A DNA stretch of 64,000 bases from positions 51,139,790 through 51,203,789 of the forward strand of contig CM068583.1 of NCBI GenBank assembly GCA_035048485.1, in the 5' to 3' direction. Positions 11,031-24,792 of the stretch are shown here, one piece after another. The position numbers and the translations under genes are program-made. Source of the DNA: Pteria penguin. Its lineage: Eukaryota; Mollusca; Bivalvia; Pterioida; Pteriidae. The first letter of the stretch is position 1; the number at the start of each line of letters is the position of its first letter. Below the pieces are notes generated by a model, which ran no database searches, was not told the origin of the DNA, and saw only the letters and a program-made list of their open reading frames with translations.

Positions 11031-12835
11031 GAAGCTTATAACTCTATTGGCCAAAGACTAGAAGACATGCCGTAACACATTGTCGTGCATTTGTCACCAA
11101 CTCTGACGCGTACAGTTTGTGAGAATAAAGAAAATGTCATTGGTGTCGGGTCTACAGTTTTCATAAAGAAACATCTAAAACAATAACATCTAACGAAATT
11201 TCATGCATTAAATACAAGAGGTCCATCAGCTTTTTCACCTGGGTCAAACTACTGGCATACAATTGATTTAAAGTTCATGTTTGGGCCCATCATGGAGGCA
11301 GAACTCCTGCCTCAAGTGTCATACATTATACTAAATGACTTCATACTTTTTAAGCATGTGATCAGTTTATAGATCACCTAAGTCAAACGTTGGCGGATTT
11401 AGAGGTGGAAGGGGGGAGGCAGCCCACCCACCACCCCCCTTTGGTTGGAAAATTCAGTTCATACTACTGCATTAACGATCAGTCTGAATTAGTTATCACC
11501 GATACTTTGGCTTATATATAACTTATGACTGCGGGTCTCAAAAAATTATCGGGTTTGGCAGCAAATATTGACAGAGATCTTTCGGGATTTACCGGAATTT
11601 TTTCGTCTGAGAGTCCCCCGATACATGTATTACCAGGAATTTATATCTTTGAATCTTATCGTAGTCTGACTGTACAAGTACTATTTATAAATAACAGACA
11701 ACTTAAAAATGAAATAAGTGATGGATCTACAAATATAAATAATCTTACTATCTAATATGCACACTATGAAAGATAAATTTCTTGCGCACAAGTTTATCAT
11801 AAAAATTTCCGACAACCAGCAGCTGTTTTTAGGCATGGAAAAGTCATCATCAATATTTCATCCATGGTCAGAGTTACAGAGCGAGAGAGTACCAATCATG
11901 GAACACAAATATCTAGAAAAAAAAACCACACACACACACACACACACACAACAAACACCTTCGAGATACACAATGTATATCAAATGCATCATTATTCACA
12001 TCATCACGTAGTCGCCAGAGAAAAGTTGATTTTTTTTATCGTTGTGGTATTCATCTTTCCACGCCTTTATCGTCTCTTGTTAGCTTGAACACTCACAGAG
12101 TTGAATCAGTATATAGCATACTTGCCGAAACGATCGTCAATTTCTGAACAGAAATGGAAAGAGACATTTATTTTTAAAAGGGAAAGATATCTGACTTAGT
12201 TGTAGGGCAGAAGTCACCAATGCAAGATGATTTACAATAAAACCTGGTAACAAGTAGTGAAATACATGAAATGACATTACAAAAATATTGATCGTACAAC
12301 AGATGCAATACCAACTTAGGACGGTCAACTGAGTAACGAACGGTCCTCAACTGGTGTAGTTAACCGGTTTACGGGCCCACTTGTCGCAAATGCAGTACAA
12401 TCAAAAGGCACACATTGAAGAATTATAAATGATCCTGCATATAGAGAAAAATGATCAACGGGTATCTCAGGCCATAAAGATATATCAACACGAATGGTAG
12501 ATCAAGATTATGACATAAAAATATAGATATAGTGCAGCATCAACATCAGGTAACTGTGCTCTGCTGTCTGGAAGCGACCTCAAATCCTTGATCAGTAGAA
12601 GTCCCGACCAACAGTCGGAGGGGACGAGGTTTGGGACCATGTTTCCCCTAAGGTTCAGAGAAGGCTTGTCATCCGGTCCCAACCGCCCTGTTAGTCAGTG
12701 TGCAACGCTCAAGGAAAAGTCTGCACAAAGCTGTATAAGGGCTAAATACAAGACCAATAGTCTTAGCGATGATAAAACCCTTCCTTATAAGAGACACTGA
12801 ACCATAGCATTGTACAAGCAAATTCAGAGAATTAT
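11031..12835. other. Non-coding DNA with a CA microsatellite
   Basis: No gene is recognised. A (CA)n tract occupies about 11927-11951. A G/C-run stretch at 11395-11450 (GGCGGATTTAGAGG to CCACCCCCCTTTGG) looks like a worn hAT-type miniature element, related in style to 26850-26960. Confidence 0.4.
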
Positions 12836-13303
12836 CGTCCCTCGCTTTCAGGGTTCTTTCAGTTAGGATGAAGTGATCTGTCTTGGTTGTGCATGTCTAC
12901 ACGTATCAGTATGAAAGGTATCGTAATTCGAGGCACATATGCCAAACATGAAGGACCCACGTCTTACGGTAAAGAAGGTTACACTGAAGTAGGTCAAAGG
13001 TCACATGATAAAAACTTCTGGTACCAATGGAAAGGTATTGCCATTAGGGACACACAAGTATATGAAGGCCTCACCTCTTACGGTTAGAAAGTTACATTGA
13101 AGTAGGTCAAATGTCACGGTCAAGGCACACGATAAAATATTTTGGTACCAACACAAAAGTTTGTTTAAGTAGGGCCACATTGTCAAAATATGAAGGTCCT
13201 ACGTCTTACGTTAAGAAGTCATGACCAAGGTTTAAGTTTTTGTGACGGACAGACGAAGGATATTCGATGTCCCTACGCTTTCGCGAAAAGCGGGGGACAA
13301 CAA
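12836..13303 (-). mobile_element. Tandem-core element, family VI, minus strand
   Basis: On the minus strand the left end is TTGTCCCCCGCTTTTCGCG, folding onto AAAGCGTAGGGACA, followed by a CTTCGTCTGTCCGTC tract. The core has about two to three degraded units with TTACGTAAGACGTG-like and GGTACCAA text. At the far end (about 12836-12860) GCGAGGGACGATAATTC mirrors the 5' motif. This is the same architecture as families I and II with unrelated sequence. Confidence 0.5.
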
Positions 13304-14225
13304 AAAGAAAAACACAGAAATCCAGTGCAATAAATTAAAATAAAATACAATCTGATCGTTTCGACTAACAATCTGATTAAAACCATATCATTATTCCGCT
13401 TCTCTGTTTGTCCCATTGCGGATAAAACAATATCCGCAATAGGACAAATAGAGAGGCGGAATAAAGATATAATTTGAATCAGACTGTTCAACTAATTAAC
13501 CTGTGTCGACGTGCTTAAAGGATCCATAATGTTTTATCTATGACGCCATAATTGAAGACGTCAATTGTATGGAGCCATTGCAATGAAAGGTCAATGTGAA
13601 CGTTCTTCGTCGCTACGCAACGCTGTCAAAAGGGTATCAACCACGACCGAATTCGAACTTTACCTACAGAATATTTGTAAAAAAAAAAAAAAGAAAAAGA
13701 AAAAATAAGAGAAATGCGTTGCTGATCCGTCTTCGTATTTATTGCATTCTGCGTACAAAATACCTTTTCTCTGTTGCATGTTACATATTTCCCATATTTT
13801 CACTTTCAATTTATGAGGATGACCTTTGATATCATTTATCTCATAACGGACCCTTTGTGAAAGAACACCACATTCAGATATCTCATTCGTCACATATGTA
13901 AACGAGTATTTGTAAAACGTCTGAATGAAACTATTTGTGGTGAAGTGAACAAAATATTTATACGGTTGATACTGATCTAATGTACTTGAGTTACAACACA
14001 GAAACCTGGGCATCTTGCTCTCATTTAGGTTGAATATATACCTAAATTTGATTTGAGTCCGATATGTTTTAAGTACTCAAGTTGTCAACTGGAAATCGTT
14101 GACACTTCTCCAGAGGGAGTAATTAAAGGGTTCATTCTACACATCCTTTAACATCCAAAAGCAAATTGCAGATTCTATAAAAAAAAAACTATAACACCTA
14201 AACTAACACTAGAATGAAATAAACA
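13304..14225. other. Non-coding DNA
   Basis: No gene is recognised. A 12-13 base A run occurs at about 13679. Near 13400-13460 an imperfect inverted repeat contains GCGGATAAAACAATATCCGC. Confidence 0.35.
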
Positions 14226-14248
14226 ACTCCCTTTTCTTTTAATAACAT

Positions 14249-14254
14249 TTTATT
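14249..14254 (-). terminator. Candidate polyadenylation signal
   Basis: AATAAA on the minus strand is followed within about 40 bases by GT-rich text (GTGTTAGTTTAGGTGTT). It is the most distal good candidate for the zinc-finger gene, but not the only one. Confidence 0.3.
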
Positions 14255-16056
14255 TCATTTCAATATTGCACAACTGTGAAAATACTTCACAGCATATTGT
14301 AAAAGTCTTTGACAGCGGTAGAATTTATAATCCATGATAAACTGTGAAATACCCTAAAGCGATGGTGAGTACACTGTCATCATTATGAAATAATGGAAAA
14401 TTGATTTGATGTAACAAAGGATTGTAAAACTGAAGAGATAAAACTTTTAAAAGCAGCACACAATAAGGAATTTCATGTACATTTTCCAGGTGTTAAATAA
14501 ATGTAGAATTTTTGGATCCTGTATTGCAATCATTATGAGTTACCTACAACTTATGTCTGCAGACATTTTTGTCCATGAACAATAAGAATTTGTAGATGAT
14601 GTTTTGTATGTAAAACTGCAGAAAGTATGAAATATAGGTAACACGTATAGAAGATCTAACCAGCTATAGAGAACTTCTCAGTACCATAGTACTTGTATAT
14701 AGCTATCCACTTAAACTCAACATTTTCAAATGAAAAATGATGATACATGAACATGTAAATTGTCAATGCATAAATGAAGTGATTTGTTTTCATTTTACGA
14801 TGATTGAAAAAAATTATAAAATGATTAGTAGGGCACTTTATTATCAGTAACATCTACAAATGTTCTGTAAATAAATCAAAGATAAAGACATTTAAAGCTT
14901 GAATTGCAAGGCACTGAGTTTTTGTCTTCTCTCGTATTGGAGGGATTTTAAACAGTACTTGTAGACAAAGTGACTTTTGATTGAAGTGAACACTTTTAAA
15001 ATGTACATTTACATACATGTGTAGAAAGTTAAAATTACAATTCAGGGCATAAACTGGAAATTTTTTACTGAATACATATAACATCTCTCAGACTCTGAGA
15101 TGCAGAATTTTTCAACATGCCATTTTAAAGTTTAAAAAAACAAGAAAATATCTTCCTACACATAAATCACTGAAGTAAGCAAAGAGGCACAACTCAAAAT
15201 ACCACAACCAACATCTCAAAGTATGTGCTAATTCATACAAAGCATAAGTCAAAAGAAAACTCAAAAGAAAAATAAATAGTAAACTGAATAAAACACACAC
15301 AAAAACAACAGCTAAAATCTAAATGATAGTATCATGTACAGGGAGATTTTAGAAGGAAATGGTCTTGTATAAGGGTATTCAATGAATATAACAATACAAT
15401 ACAATGTACTACATTTAATATGATCATTTTAAGAATAGAAAATTTTACTCATTAAATCGTCTTTCAAAAGAAAATTTGGAAGTACTAGTAAATCAGAGAA
15501 AATAAGACAAAAATAAATTGCTTCTAAAAAGTAATACCTAATGTTTCTTCAATTTCTATTATCAAAATCAAATACCAAATATAATATCTAGGCATTAATT
15601 TAATATCTGGCATTAAAATGATAATATCCACATTCACTGTCCAAAACACTGTTTCCAATTAAAACTCAATATCTCTTAACATGTATACTCCTTACACAGG
15701 ACCATAGGAAACTATTACTGAGCTGTTCATGTATACACAAAAAGAGGAAAATCCCTATAAACAGAAGTGAATAGAGAATTTAAATGGACGTTTATAGAAA
15801 TGATAAACAGCATTTAAGTATCATACATATGATATCCATACAACAATAATAACAAAGTGAAAGAAATATTTCCAATTCAAAATCTGAGCGAGATATTTTC
15901 TTATATATGCTGCATATATGAACAATATTTCAGAAGAATGAAATTTAAGGAAACTGACATGGGGATTTCCATCTTTTACGTATACATACAACTAAAATCT
16001 ACTCTACTTCGACGTATCTACTGTAAACAACAATTTATATACACAAGCATTAATAT

Positions 16057-16455
16057 GCTGGTCACTGACCGAACAGCTCACACTGAGCATTAGAAGGCTG
16101 ATCACTGTCCAGACAGCCCACACTGGGCATTAGGAGACTGGTCAGTGTTGGGAGAGCCATAGCTCAAACTGAGCATTAGGAGGCATGGTCACTGTCCGGA
16201 CAGCCAACACTGAGCATAAAAATGCTGGTCAGTGTTGGGAGAGCCACAGCCCACACTGAGCATTAGGAGGCTGGTCACTGTCAGGACAGTCCATACACTG
16301 AACATTAGAAGGCTGGTCAATGTTGAGAAAGCCACAAATCACACTGAACATTAGAAGGCTGGTCAGTGTTGGGAAAGTCACAGTTCACACTGAGCATAAA
16401 CAATACATAAACATCCACAGCTCACACTGAGCATTAGTAAGCTGGTCAGTGTCCA
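16057..16455. repeat. Minisatellite of 40-46 bp units in two subtypes
   Basis: About nine units begin GCTGGTCA. One subtype is about 40-42 bp and reads CACTGTCCGGACAGCC. The other is about 46 bp and reads GTGTTGGGAGAGCCACAGC. The two tend to alternate. Most units end with CACACTGAGCATTAG, and many carry the palindromic GCTCACACTGAGC, able to form a small hairpin in RNA. Confidence 0.85.
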
Positions 16456-19293
16456 AAAACATCATAGCTCTCCTTGATACAGAAAGATTTTATGTTTATC
16501 AGACAGATATTTTATCTCTTCTTTGTTTCAGATAAATTCATACTTATCCAAAAATGAATTTTCTTTCAAGAACATGCATTGCTAAAATTTTCAAAATCAT
16601 ATAAAAATGGGTACATAAAAGCCCAATAAATTGTGTAAATTATTAAATGATTGGACTTTTAGTGTTCTTTTTATCTAAACTGGATAAAATAAAACCTACT
16701 GGTTGAAACCAGTTCCCAGTTAAGACCAGTTACTGGCTACAAAAATTTTCATACATAATACTAGTAGTAGGTGCCATATAGACAATCACACACACACACA
16801 CACAAAAACCCCCAACCCCCCCCAATAACCCCAAAAATGGCAAATCACGTTTCAAAAACCGAAACAACAAAGTAGCTGGAAACTGGTCTTTGCCGGAAAA
16901 TTGGCCCTTGACAGGTATATACATGTATAATGAAAATTTCAGACATAATATGCATATTAATGTATATGATTTCTTCAATAATAAATCAAACGTGAAGTGT
17001 TCTGGGGGATTTCATATTGCATATGCACTAAACATTTGTATAAATATGCAGTTTTCACTGTACCAGGAATAGCAAGAATCTACAAAAAAAAAAAAAAAAC
17101 AAACAGAAAACATCTACAAGCATATAACTAAATAACACCGGCAAAACTTAAGTATTAATCAAATCCATTGGATAATTCCTTCTCAGAAAATGATGCATAA
17201 ATTATACTTATTTTTCAATCCATCAAAACTTCCATCCAGTTTACTCTCATCACTTTCTTTTCCAATGCAAGTTTTCAAGAAAATCAGTGAATATCTGGTT
17301 GATGTGCAACACATTCAACTTTCTATGAAAAATTCGAATTTCAAGGAGAATTCATATCTATCTTTGTAAGTCATGATATGTGACAAATGAATATCAAACT
17401 AAACATGCTACCTTGCATATCTATCTACAAGTAAAAAGCTTAAATAAAAGGACTGCAAATAAAAATGTTTTAATGAATGACATACATAAACTATCCACAT
17501 TTTTTATACATGTGTATCTCCTTACTTGGAAAATCAATTTGCAGAAATATCCTCAAAAGAACTTTTTATTGAGACATACTGAACTCCCTTGACATGATGC
17601 TGCCTGGGAAATATCACAATTAAAAAATATTAGAAAACATAAATATCTACAATGAATATGAATACATGAACAATGGAATGTATCGAAAACTCCAAATGCA
17701 GATAAATATTGTTTGCTTATTGTGCCTTTTTCTTGACTTCTGTCAGTTGACAATCAAAAGTACACAATTGAAAATGGAACAATATACATGGTAGGAAAAC
17801 AATGAAAGGACGGATTCCATTCGGATACATTAAACACAAATTGAGCTAACAAAAGAAATTATTATTCAAACACATATCAAGGTCATATGACTTGGTTTTC
17901 ACTTTTCATCTGGAAGCAATGTGTGTTTGTGAAACACTATGAATGCCCAATGTTGCTTACATATCTTATGAATATAAAACAGAATAAACTTTGTTGGTGA
18001 AATAAGAGAGCAAAGTGTAAAATTTCAACTTTCTAAAAATGCAAATGTTATGGCCACCTGGCAAGATTAATATTACAACACAAAAACAGACAGACCAAAA
18101 ATGACAAATCTCATATCTACAATCTATAGATCTGAGGAATAAAAATGACATACATAAGCAGGAAATAAAAATGAATGTACAACATACTTCTTATAATGAG
18201 ATCATACTTTGGACTTAAAATATGAACAAAAACCAATAGGCTGTAATGGGTAATGATGTTATATCAATACATATGGCAGTTATTGAGTTAACAAACTGAG
18301 ATCAAATAAAAATGTTTCACTGTCTACCTTTAGTATGGCACAATAGCTTAAATAATATAAATCAGACTTGCAGGTATATATAGGAGTCAACAATGGTGGA
18401 AAAGAAAATCTAGCTACATTGTATATAATAAACAAAAATCAAAATAAGACAAACTTTGAGCATTTTTAAGATTGCATAGGACTACAATTTACACTTAACT
18501 TTCTAAGCATTGGTGAGTTTAATATCTCTTACCAAACATTAAAGGTACTGGAATGGTAACTAATCAATAAGATTATTTTGTCCACTTTCTTTTTTTCTTA
18601 ATTAATTAAACAAAATGATGTCAATATCAGTATGGAGGCCCTTGAATACTAAAACAAATACATTATACAGAGCTATTGGCTAAAAGTGAAACATATGACA
18701 ATGAACACAAAATTTTGATTTGTATATCTGAATGCTACATGTTCTATACTATAAAGAAATAAATTCATTACCAATCATTCATGTATATTGTAGCTTTTCT
18801 TTTTCTCATTTTGTAAATGCAGTATATTATACATATTGCATAGTAAAAATAAATATATGATTAGGAACACCATTATGGCACAAAGAACTGAGGTTCAGTT
18901 GTAGATATTGATAATATGGCCTCATGAAATGAATTGACTAGTTTTATGGATTAATCATACAAGAGCTTGATGATTCTGCGTGAAAGTTTTGAACACATTA
19001 CTTATGATTCAAGGTTATATCCTGTCTGACTTTTAAAGTATAAATGAATCACATTGGAAGACATTGCATAAACAGTAAATAAAAATATACTGAGTAATTT
19101 TAGAGGAGTATTTTCAAGAATAAAATTACCGATGAAAAGAACGAATTGCCGACACATAAAGCAATGGACACATCTGTGCCTTCTGGTAACAATACACACA
19201 ATGGCATGTATGTCAGTAATATTTTAGCATACATACAAATAGAATATATAACTTTACTGGTGCTGGTAGCTCTGGCTTCAGAACTCTTTCTGT

Positions 19294-22200
19294 TCAAGCT
19301 TTTTCTACCCTTAGATCCACTGGTCCTGCCCTATTATCAAAAGAGTCACATCCTAAGCTGGAATCCATATCAGCCCTAGCACCATATGGTGACCTCACAG
19401 AGGGAAAGCTTGCAACAGGTGAATTTCTCATGGGACTGGCAATTGTACCCATTGGATTACCACTGAATGAGGGAGATCCAGACATTCCAAGGGATGGTTG
19501 CAATGGATTGTTCATTCCTGGTATTCCATTATGAGACATCATTGCATTGGCAAACAAAGCCATGTGTAAACCCTGTAATTGTTGTAGTTGCATTAGATAC
19601 AGATTCTGCATGTCACTTGAAAGTTTAGGATTGCTACCCATAGCAGAAGAAATGCGAGGTATTTGATCACTTTCAGCTAAATTATATGGTATGTTCAATA
19701 GACTTGATTTTTCTGGTTGTTCAACATTCTTCTTTGGTTTTGGAGGATTCCTGCGTTTTTTAACCTTGAAGGGCTGTTGAATGCTTCTACCCTCTTCATC
19801 AGATAGTGAACCAAGGCTGCTATGGTGTGGAGACCTAGAGTCACGCGATGATAAGGATTTCTGTTGAAGTGAATCGCATTGTGAGACATCAGAGTGTGAA
19901 CTCAAGGAAGGACAAGGGGAATCAGAATTATTGGACAATGATCCCGGTTTACTGACTTCAGAGCAAGTCTCAGTATGAACAGCATCAACATCTGCTACTC
20001 GACTTGGCAATAATGGTGATTCACATTGTTCAAGCTTCAAAGACATGTTCTCAGTGTTTACTTCTCTTATATTTTGGTCACAATCTGGGTTTTTTGGGTT
20101 GCTGTTAGAGTGAAAAATAGTGTTTGTATCTTCCAGTTCGTGTCTCTCAGCATTTTTGGTGCTTGCTGCAGTGCCAATGACTGCAGGTGTTATACTGATG
20201 GATTTCGTGAAATCGTTGTTTTCATGTATTGATTTTAAGCTATGATCAGCAGATTTCATGATCTCTTGGATTTCTTGAGCATTTGGACTATCTGCAGAGT
20301 TGACAACATCTATGGAACCTGCATCAGATTGAATATCACATTGACTAGAGACAGAAGATATAGGTGAGTACCTATTCAGAGCATCACAAGGAACTTTTGT
20401 TTCCTGTGATGGAAGGTCTAAATCTTTGCTGTTGAAATGATTTTTTCCTTGAGTAAGCATGGAGGCCTCTTTATCAAATGAGTCATGAGAGTTGGAATCT
20501 GAAACTTCGCTATTTGTGCTGCCTAAATTTGTGTAACCATCAGAAGCCTGAATTTTTTCAAACATTTCCTCAATTTCTGCATCAGTCGGACTTGCGCCAT
20601 TTCTCCTCTCTATGGTTATATCTTTGCCAAGATGAACTGCATGCTGTTTAATATGTTTGTATAGATGACTTGTCTGACTGAATTCTTTCTTACACAACTT
20701 GCAAGTGTAAGGTTTGTTGCTAGTGTGCATTCGCATATGAATAGTTAAGTGATGTCGGTGAATAAAAGCTTTTGCACACACATCACATTTATATGGACGG
20801 ATTCCAAGATGCATCTTCTTATGCTGCCTTAGGACACATGCTTTACTGAAAGACTTTCCACATACATCACATGTATGTAACTCCTCTGCTTTATGTGTCT
20901 TGACATGCTTTTGGAGTTCTGAGTTATCTTTGAATATTAGATTACACACACCACACTTGTAAGTCCTCTCTCCAGTATGGGACCCAATGTGCATTTCAAG
21001 ATAAAATACTTCATTAAATGAGCGACCACAGATGTGACATTTGTAGCTTTTTCCACTGTGAACTCTCAAATGCCGACGCAAATTATTATATTGACTAAAT
21101 TCACGATCACATTCATTGCATTTATATGGCATGTTCCCCGTGTGAGTGGTTCTCATATGACGCTGAAGTTCATAGCTATCGGCGCATTCTAATTTACAGA
21201 TCCCACAAACACATACTTTCTCACTATGTAACTTCATATGATTGTGAAAGTTCCCTACTTGCGAAAATTTTCTGGTACAGATCTTACATTCATATATTTC
21301 TAAAATGTTTATTTTGCTTTCGTCAGTGTTGTTATCTTGTTTGTCATCTTTGATCCGCTGTTTACGGTTTCCTATGTTAGACCGTCCTGACAAATGTGGA
21401 TTTTTCTTGGAGGCTGGACTACATTGAGAGTAGGGGAATTTCTGCTCTTGACCTACATTTTCATTATCCAGAGGTTTTGAAGTTGCCATATGATTGTTAG
21501 GAGGCATAACACCATTTGTTATTGGAGGCATGAACATTCCTGGATTCATGTACATCATGGGGTGAGGAAGATTTAATGGCATGGCAAAGTTCCCATACAT
21601 ATTCATGTTGATGGCTGGATAATTCGGATAAGTATGATGAGGAGGGAGAGCATTAGGATTTGGCATATCTGTTGGTCTAAATAGAGGTGATGAAGGAAGG
21701 TCTATAGGGACATTCCTTCCCTGGATACCTTGAGAACTTCCATTAGAAGGGCCAGAGTAAGGTTTATACAGAAACTGTTCACTGGAATCATACCCTGACT
21801 TTGAGCTATGGCATTCAATATTTTGTACATCATTCCCATTTACCACATCCTTATCAATGCTGATTTCTTCTCCATGTACTTTCTCAAGATCAGTATCCTT
21901 GCTACTTATATAATCCTTGCGTAATTTCTTATGAGTGTAACTTGAAAGAGCATCTACACCATTATTATTTATAACTAATTCATTTTCTTCTTCACATGGC
22001 CTGGAATTATCATTCTGCACTGACTTATTTGCCTTGGCCACATTATCTTCAGAGGTATTGCGTGAGCTCCATCCACTGATCTTATTATATAAATGAGTAT
22101 TCTCACCATTGCCATTATTTTCATTTTCTTCTTTAGCTGCTTCCAGAATTTTTCTCTTTTTATGATGAATGAACTTGCCATTATTTGCCATCGAGTCGTC

Positions 22201-22334
22201 AAGGATCCTATACTTTTTGTGTTGATACTGATTGAGTTCTGTTCGAAGTTCTTCTTTGTGTTCACATACAATGTGCTGCTGAAGAGCAAGCAGTGTCGAA
22301 AAGCTCCTACCACAATGTCTACATTTTGCTTCAT
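19294..22334 (-). CDS. C2H2 zinc-finger protein, large last coding exon
   Basis: This exon encodes about 1,013 of 1,045 residues of a probable sequence-specific transcription regulator acting in the nucleus. It starts at the acceptor TTTTCATTGCAG on the minus strand. The first bases complete an Asp codon split with exon 1, and a zinc finger (CRHCGRSFS...) follows at once. Further on, numbering the full model, a basic HHKKRK lies near 89-94, then a Pro/Met-rich region with PIDLP (242-246). Eight consecutive fingers occupy 382-599 (CKIC, CGIC, CNEC, CHIC, CGVC, CDVC, CDVC, CKLC), several joined by TGE/TGK/TGN-type linkers. A Ser-rich region, a basic [13 protein letters not shown] (889-901) and a C-terminal PVDLR (1037-1041) follow. 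The two PxDL motifs resemble CtBP-binding sites, suggesting co-repressor recruitment. I cannot assign an orthologue. Confidence 0.9.
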
Positions 22335-22504
22335 CTGCAATGAAAATAAATGATGTAACTGTGAATTGGTCAATAAAAAGTTAAATATCGGACAAGAATT
22401 CAGTACAACTGATGGGTGCTCCCATAACTGCATCAAACCAATAGATGACTCAATCAGATGTGAAACACTTAAATTTGAATTTATGTATGTATGAGGTTTG
22501 ATCA

Positions 22505-23545
22505 AAAGCTCTTTAGGCATACCCAGGACTGAAAGGATTGTCATTATTTTTCAACACAATCTCCCTTCATCTCAAAGCACTCTCTCCAACTCTGTTCCTA
22601 TTTCTAAATCCCTTCAAAATAGAAAGCTTCATAGTGGTCCTATATACATAAGTAAGGTTTTAATATTGGGAGCAAATAGAAATCAGAACAGGCTCAATCT
22701 GGAGAATAAGGGAGATGATGAAGAACCTCAAAGCTCAATTCTATCACAGCCATCATAGCAATTTGGAAAGTGTGAGTGGGTGCATTATACTCCAAGAGCA
22801 GAACACCTCTGGTTAGCTACTCCTCTTTCTCACAATCTCCTGACACAGCCTCTTCAATTTATTTGCATAATATGCAACATTTATTGTGCAGCCTTCCTCA
22901 AGAAAATTATTCCCTGATTGTCCCAAAAAAATAGAGACTATGACTTAATCAGCTGAGGAAACTCTCTTTAGTTTTAGGAGGGGGTGAGCCTGATTAATCC
23001 ATTGCATGCCTTTTTTCTTGGACTCATGATGAAAATCGTGAACCCAAGTTTTATCCTGAGTGACAATTGAACTCATAAAATCCTCGGAATCATCCTTATA
23101 GCGAGACAAAAGATACAAAGATCTTCAGTCAACATTCAATAGACCTATCTGGCCGAGACTTTAAACATGCCTAAGACGTCTGTTAAAACTGATTGACCAT
23201 CCCCCATCACTTATGCAAACTTCTCTGGCTATATATATCTCGGAGGTTTTGCCTTCTGTCACACATGACAAGAGTGCACAATGTCAACATTTTTGTCTGT
23301 GGTAGACTCCTTGGTATTTCTTCACAGTTCATCATCTTCAATGCTCTCCTTCCCCTTTATAAAATCAGCAGCCCATTTTTTAACATTACCATATGAAAGT
23401 GACTCCTTCTCAAAGGTTTTCGTGAAGTTTTCATGAATTTCCCTGGAAGTTATCCACTTTTTACACAGATACATATTCACTGCTCTAACTTCAGTTTTCT
23501 CCATTTTAGTGGTATGACTAATCCTTCAACTTTCAACAGTGAATT
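22505..23545 (-). pseudogene. Mariner transposase fossil (SETMAR/Mos1 superfamily)
   Basis: From 23504 down the text opens MEKTEVRAVNMYLCKKW, continues through a helix-turn-helix-like region with VKKWAADFIKGKESIEDD, then breaks by stops and frameshifts. Recognisable later pieces are ILTEVLGM-like text (LTDVLGMFKVSAR), VTQDKTWVHDFHHESKKK around one catalytic Asp, EYNAPTHTFQ, LPYSPD and a final KGDCVEK. Imperfect inverted ends match around GAAGGATT.GTCAT (about 22512-22525 and 23515-23530). It is inactive and lies inside the zinc-finger gene intron. Confidence 0.8.
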
Positions 23546-24165
23546 CTGTGTAGAACTAAAAGCTTTGAAATAATACTCTATCTACCAAAACCATACAATA
23601 TGATTGAGTAAATGTTTGATTGAGGTTTATATACTTATCTATTATACCAAAGAATATCGGGCTGAGAACTATTTGATGATAACTTTTATCAAAAGCAGGT
23701 CATTCCTACATAGATTCACCAAAATTGCTACAAATTTAAGAGAAAATCCATTTCTTTAAAATAATGCTCAAAATGGTGGCCAGGGCAGCTTAAAAACCTT
23801 CATCAAACTTGCCCTGAAAATGAGGGAGAAATTCCAGTTCTAAGACTTTCAAGATGGTCGATATGTTGGCGTTGGCCATGGCCAAATTGATTATATTATA
23901 CCTTGGTAATAATCATTCTCATACATAACAGAACATTTCTGTAAAGTTTCATCAATCTTGTTGTGAAAATGAGGCATAAAAATGAAGTTTTAAAACCTCA
24001 AGATGGCCACCACAGAGCCATACTAAAGTGCACAACACCGTTTTTTCAAATGTAGAGATTGGATATTTCAAACTGATCATTACTGTAGAATTTCAAGAAT
24101 ATTATTATGAAAATGTAGCAGAACATCAAGATATATGATTCTCATGATGGCCAACTTGCTACCCT

Positions 24166-24239
24166 GTTTACCATGTTTATATCGACTGATTTTTTCAAAC
24201 ATGTTTACCATGTTTATATCGACTGATTTTTTCAAACAT
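24166..24239 (+). repeat. Perfect 37-bp tandem duplication
   Basis: Bases 24166-24202 are repeated exactly at 24203-24239 (unit begins GTTTACCATGTTTATATCGA). With no divergence, it is probably a recent slippage or repair duplication in the intron. Confidence 0.95.
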
Positions 24240-24792
24240 TCTTCATTTTGTAAGGTAGACATTTGAACCATAGTTAAGAAATTCCAGCCTATATTGCATT
24301 AATCTTGTAAAGTTTCATCAAAATCTCACATACCCAAAAAAAAAACAACGCCCCCCCCCCCAAAAAAAAAACCCCAACAAAACAAACAAATCCAAAAACA
24401 AAACCGTGTAGAACATGTAAGATAAAGTCATGCAGGAAAGTGACCATGCCTTTTTTTCTGGGTCCCAGGGTTAATGCTCTAAACCAAAATTGCACAAATA
24501 GACCATATACCTGACACAATGAGACTTTAGTTGACTTTCTGTGATTAATAGTCAAGAGATATAATTGTGGTTTACTGGTTAGTTTGCCAACATTAACTTA
24601 ATTTTAGTACCAAAGAGTAATTTCCTCTGATTCTGATCATACCTAAATTTTTGTTTACTTTCAGTTTGACAACCAAACACATTTATTAAATTATTTTGCA
24701 AACTAATGTTTATAAATTTCCTGTAAAGAAATTTTAGGAAAATTTTTTATCGTTTTGATTTGCACTGGAAATTATGGCAGAATAAGGGCCTT

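Larger units (their letters stand above)
14226..19293 (-). other. Probable long 3' UTR of the zinc-finger gene
   Basis: This 5 kb tract directly follows the stop codon of the zinc-finger gene. It is AT-rich, has no long reading frames and, unlike the rest of the window, is largely free of transposon-type repeats. One minisatellite lies at 16057-16455. A polyadenylation signal is present at its far end. How far the transcript runs is inference; several nearer AATAAA signals could end it sooner. Confidence 0.45.

Noticed and set aside
11757..12088. His-Thr repeat protein
   Set aside because: The repeats come from the CA microsatellite; there is no domain or splice support.
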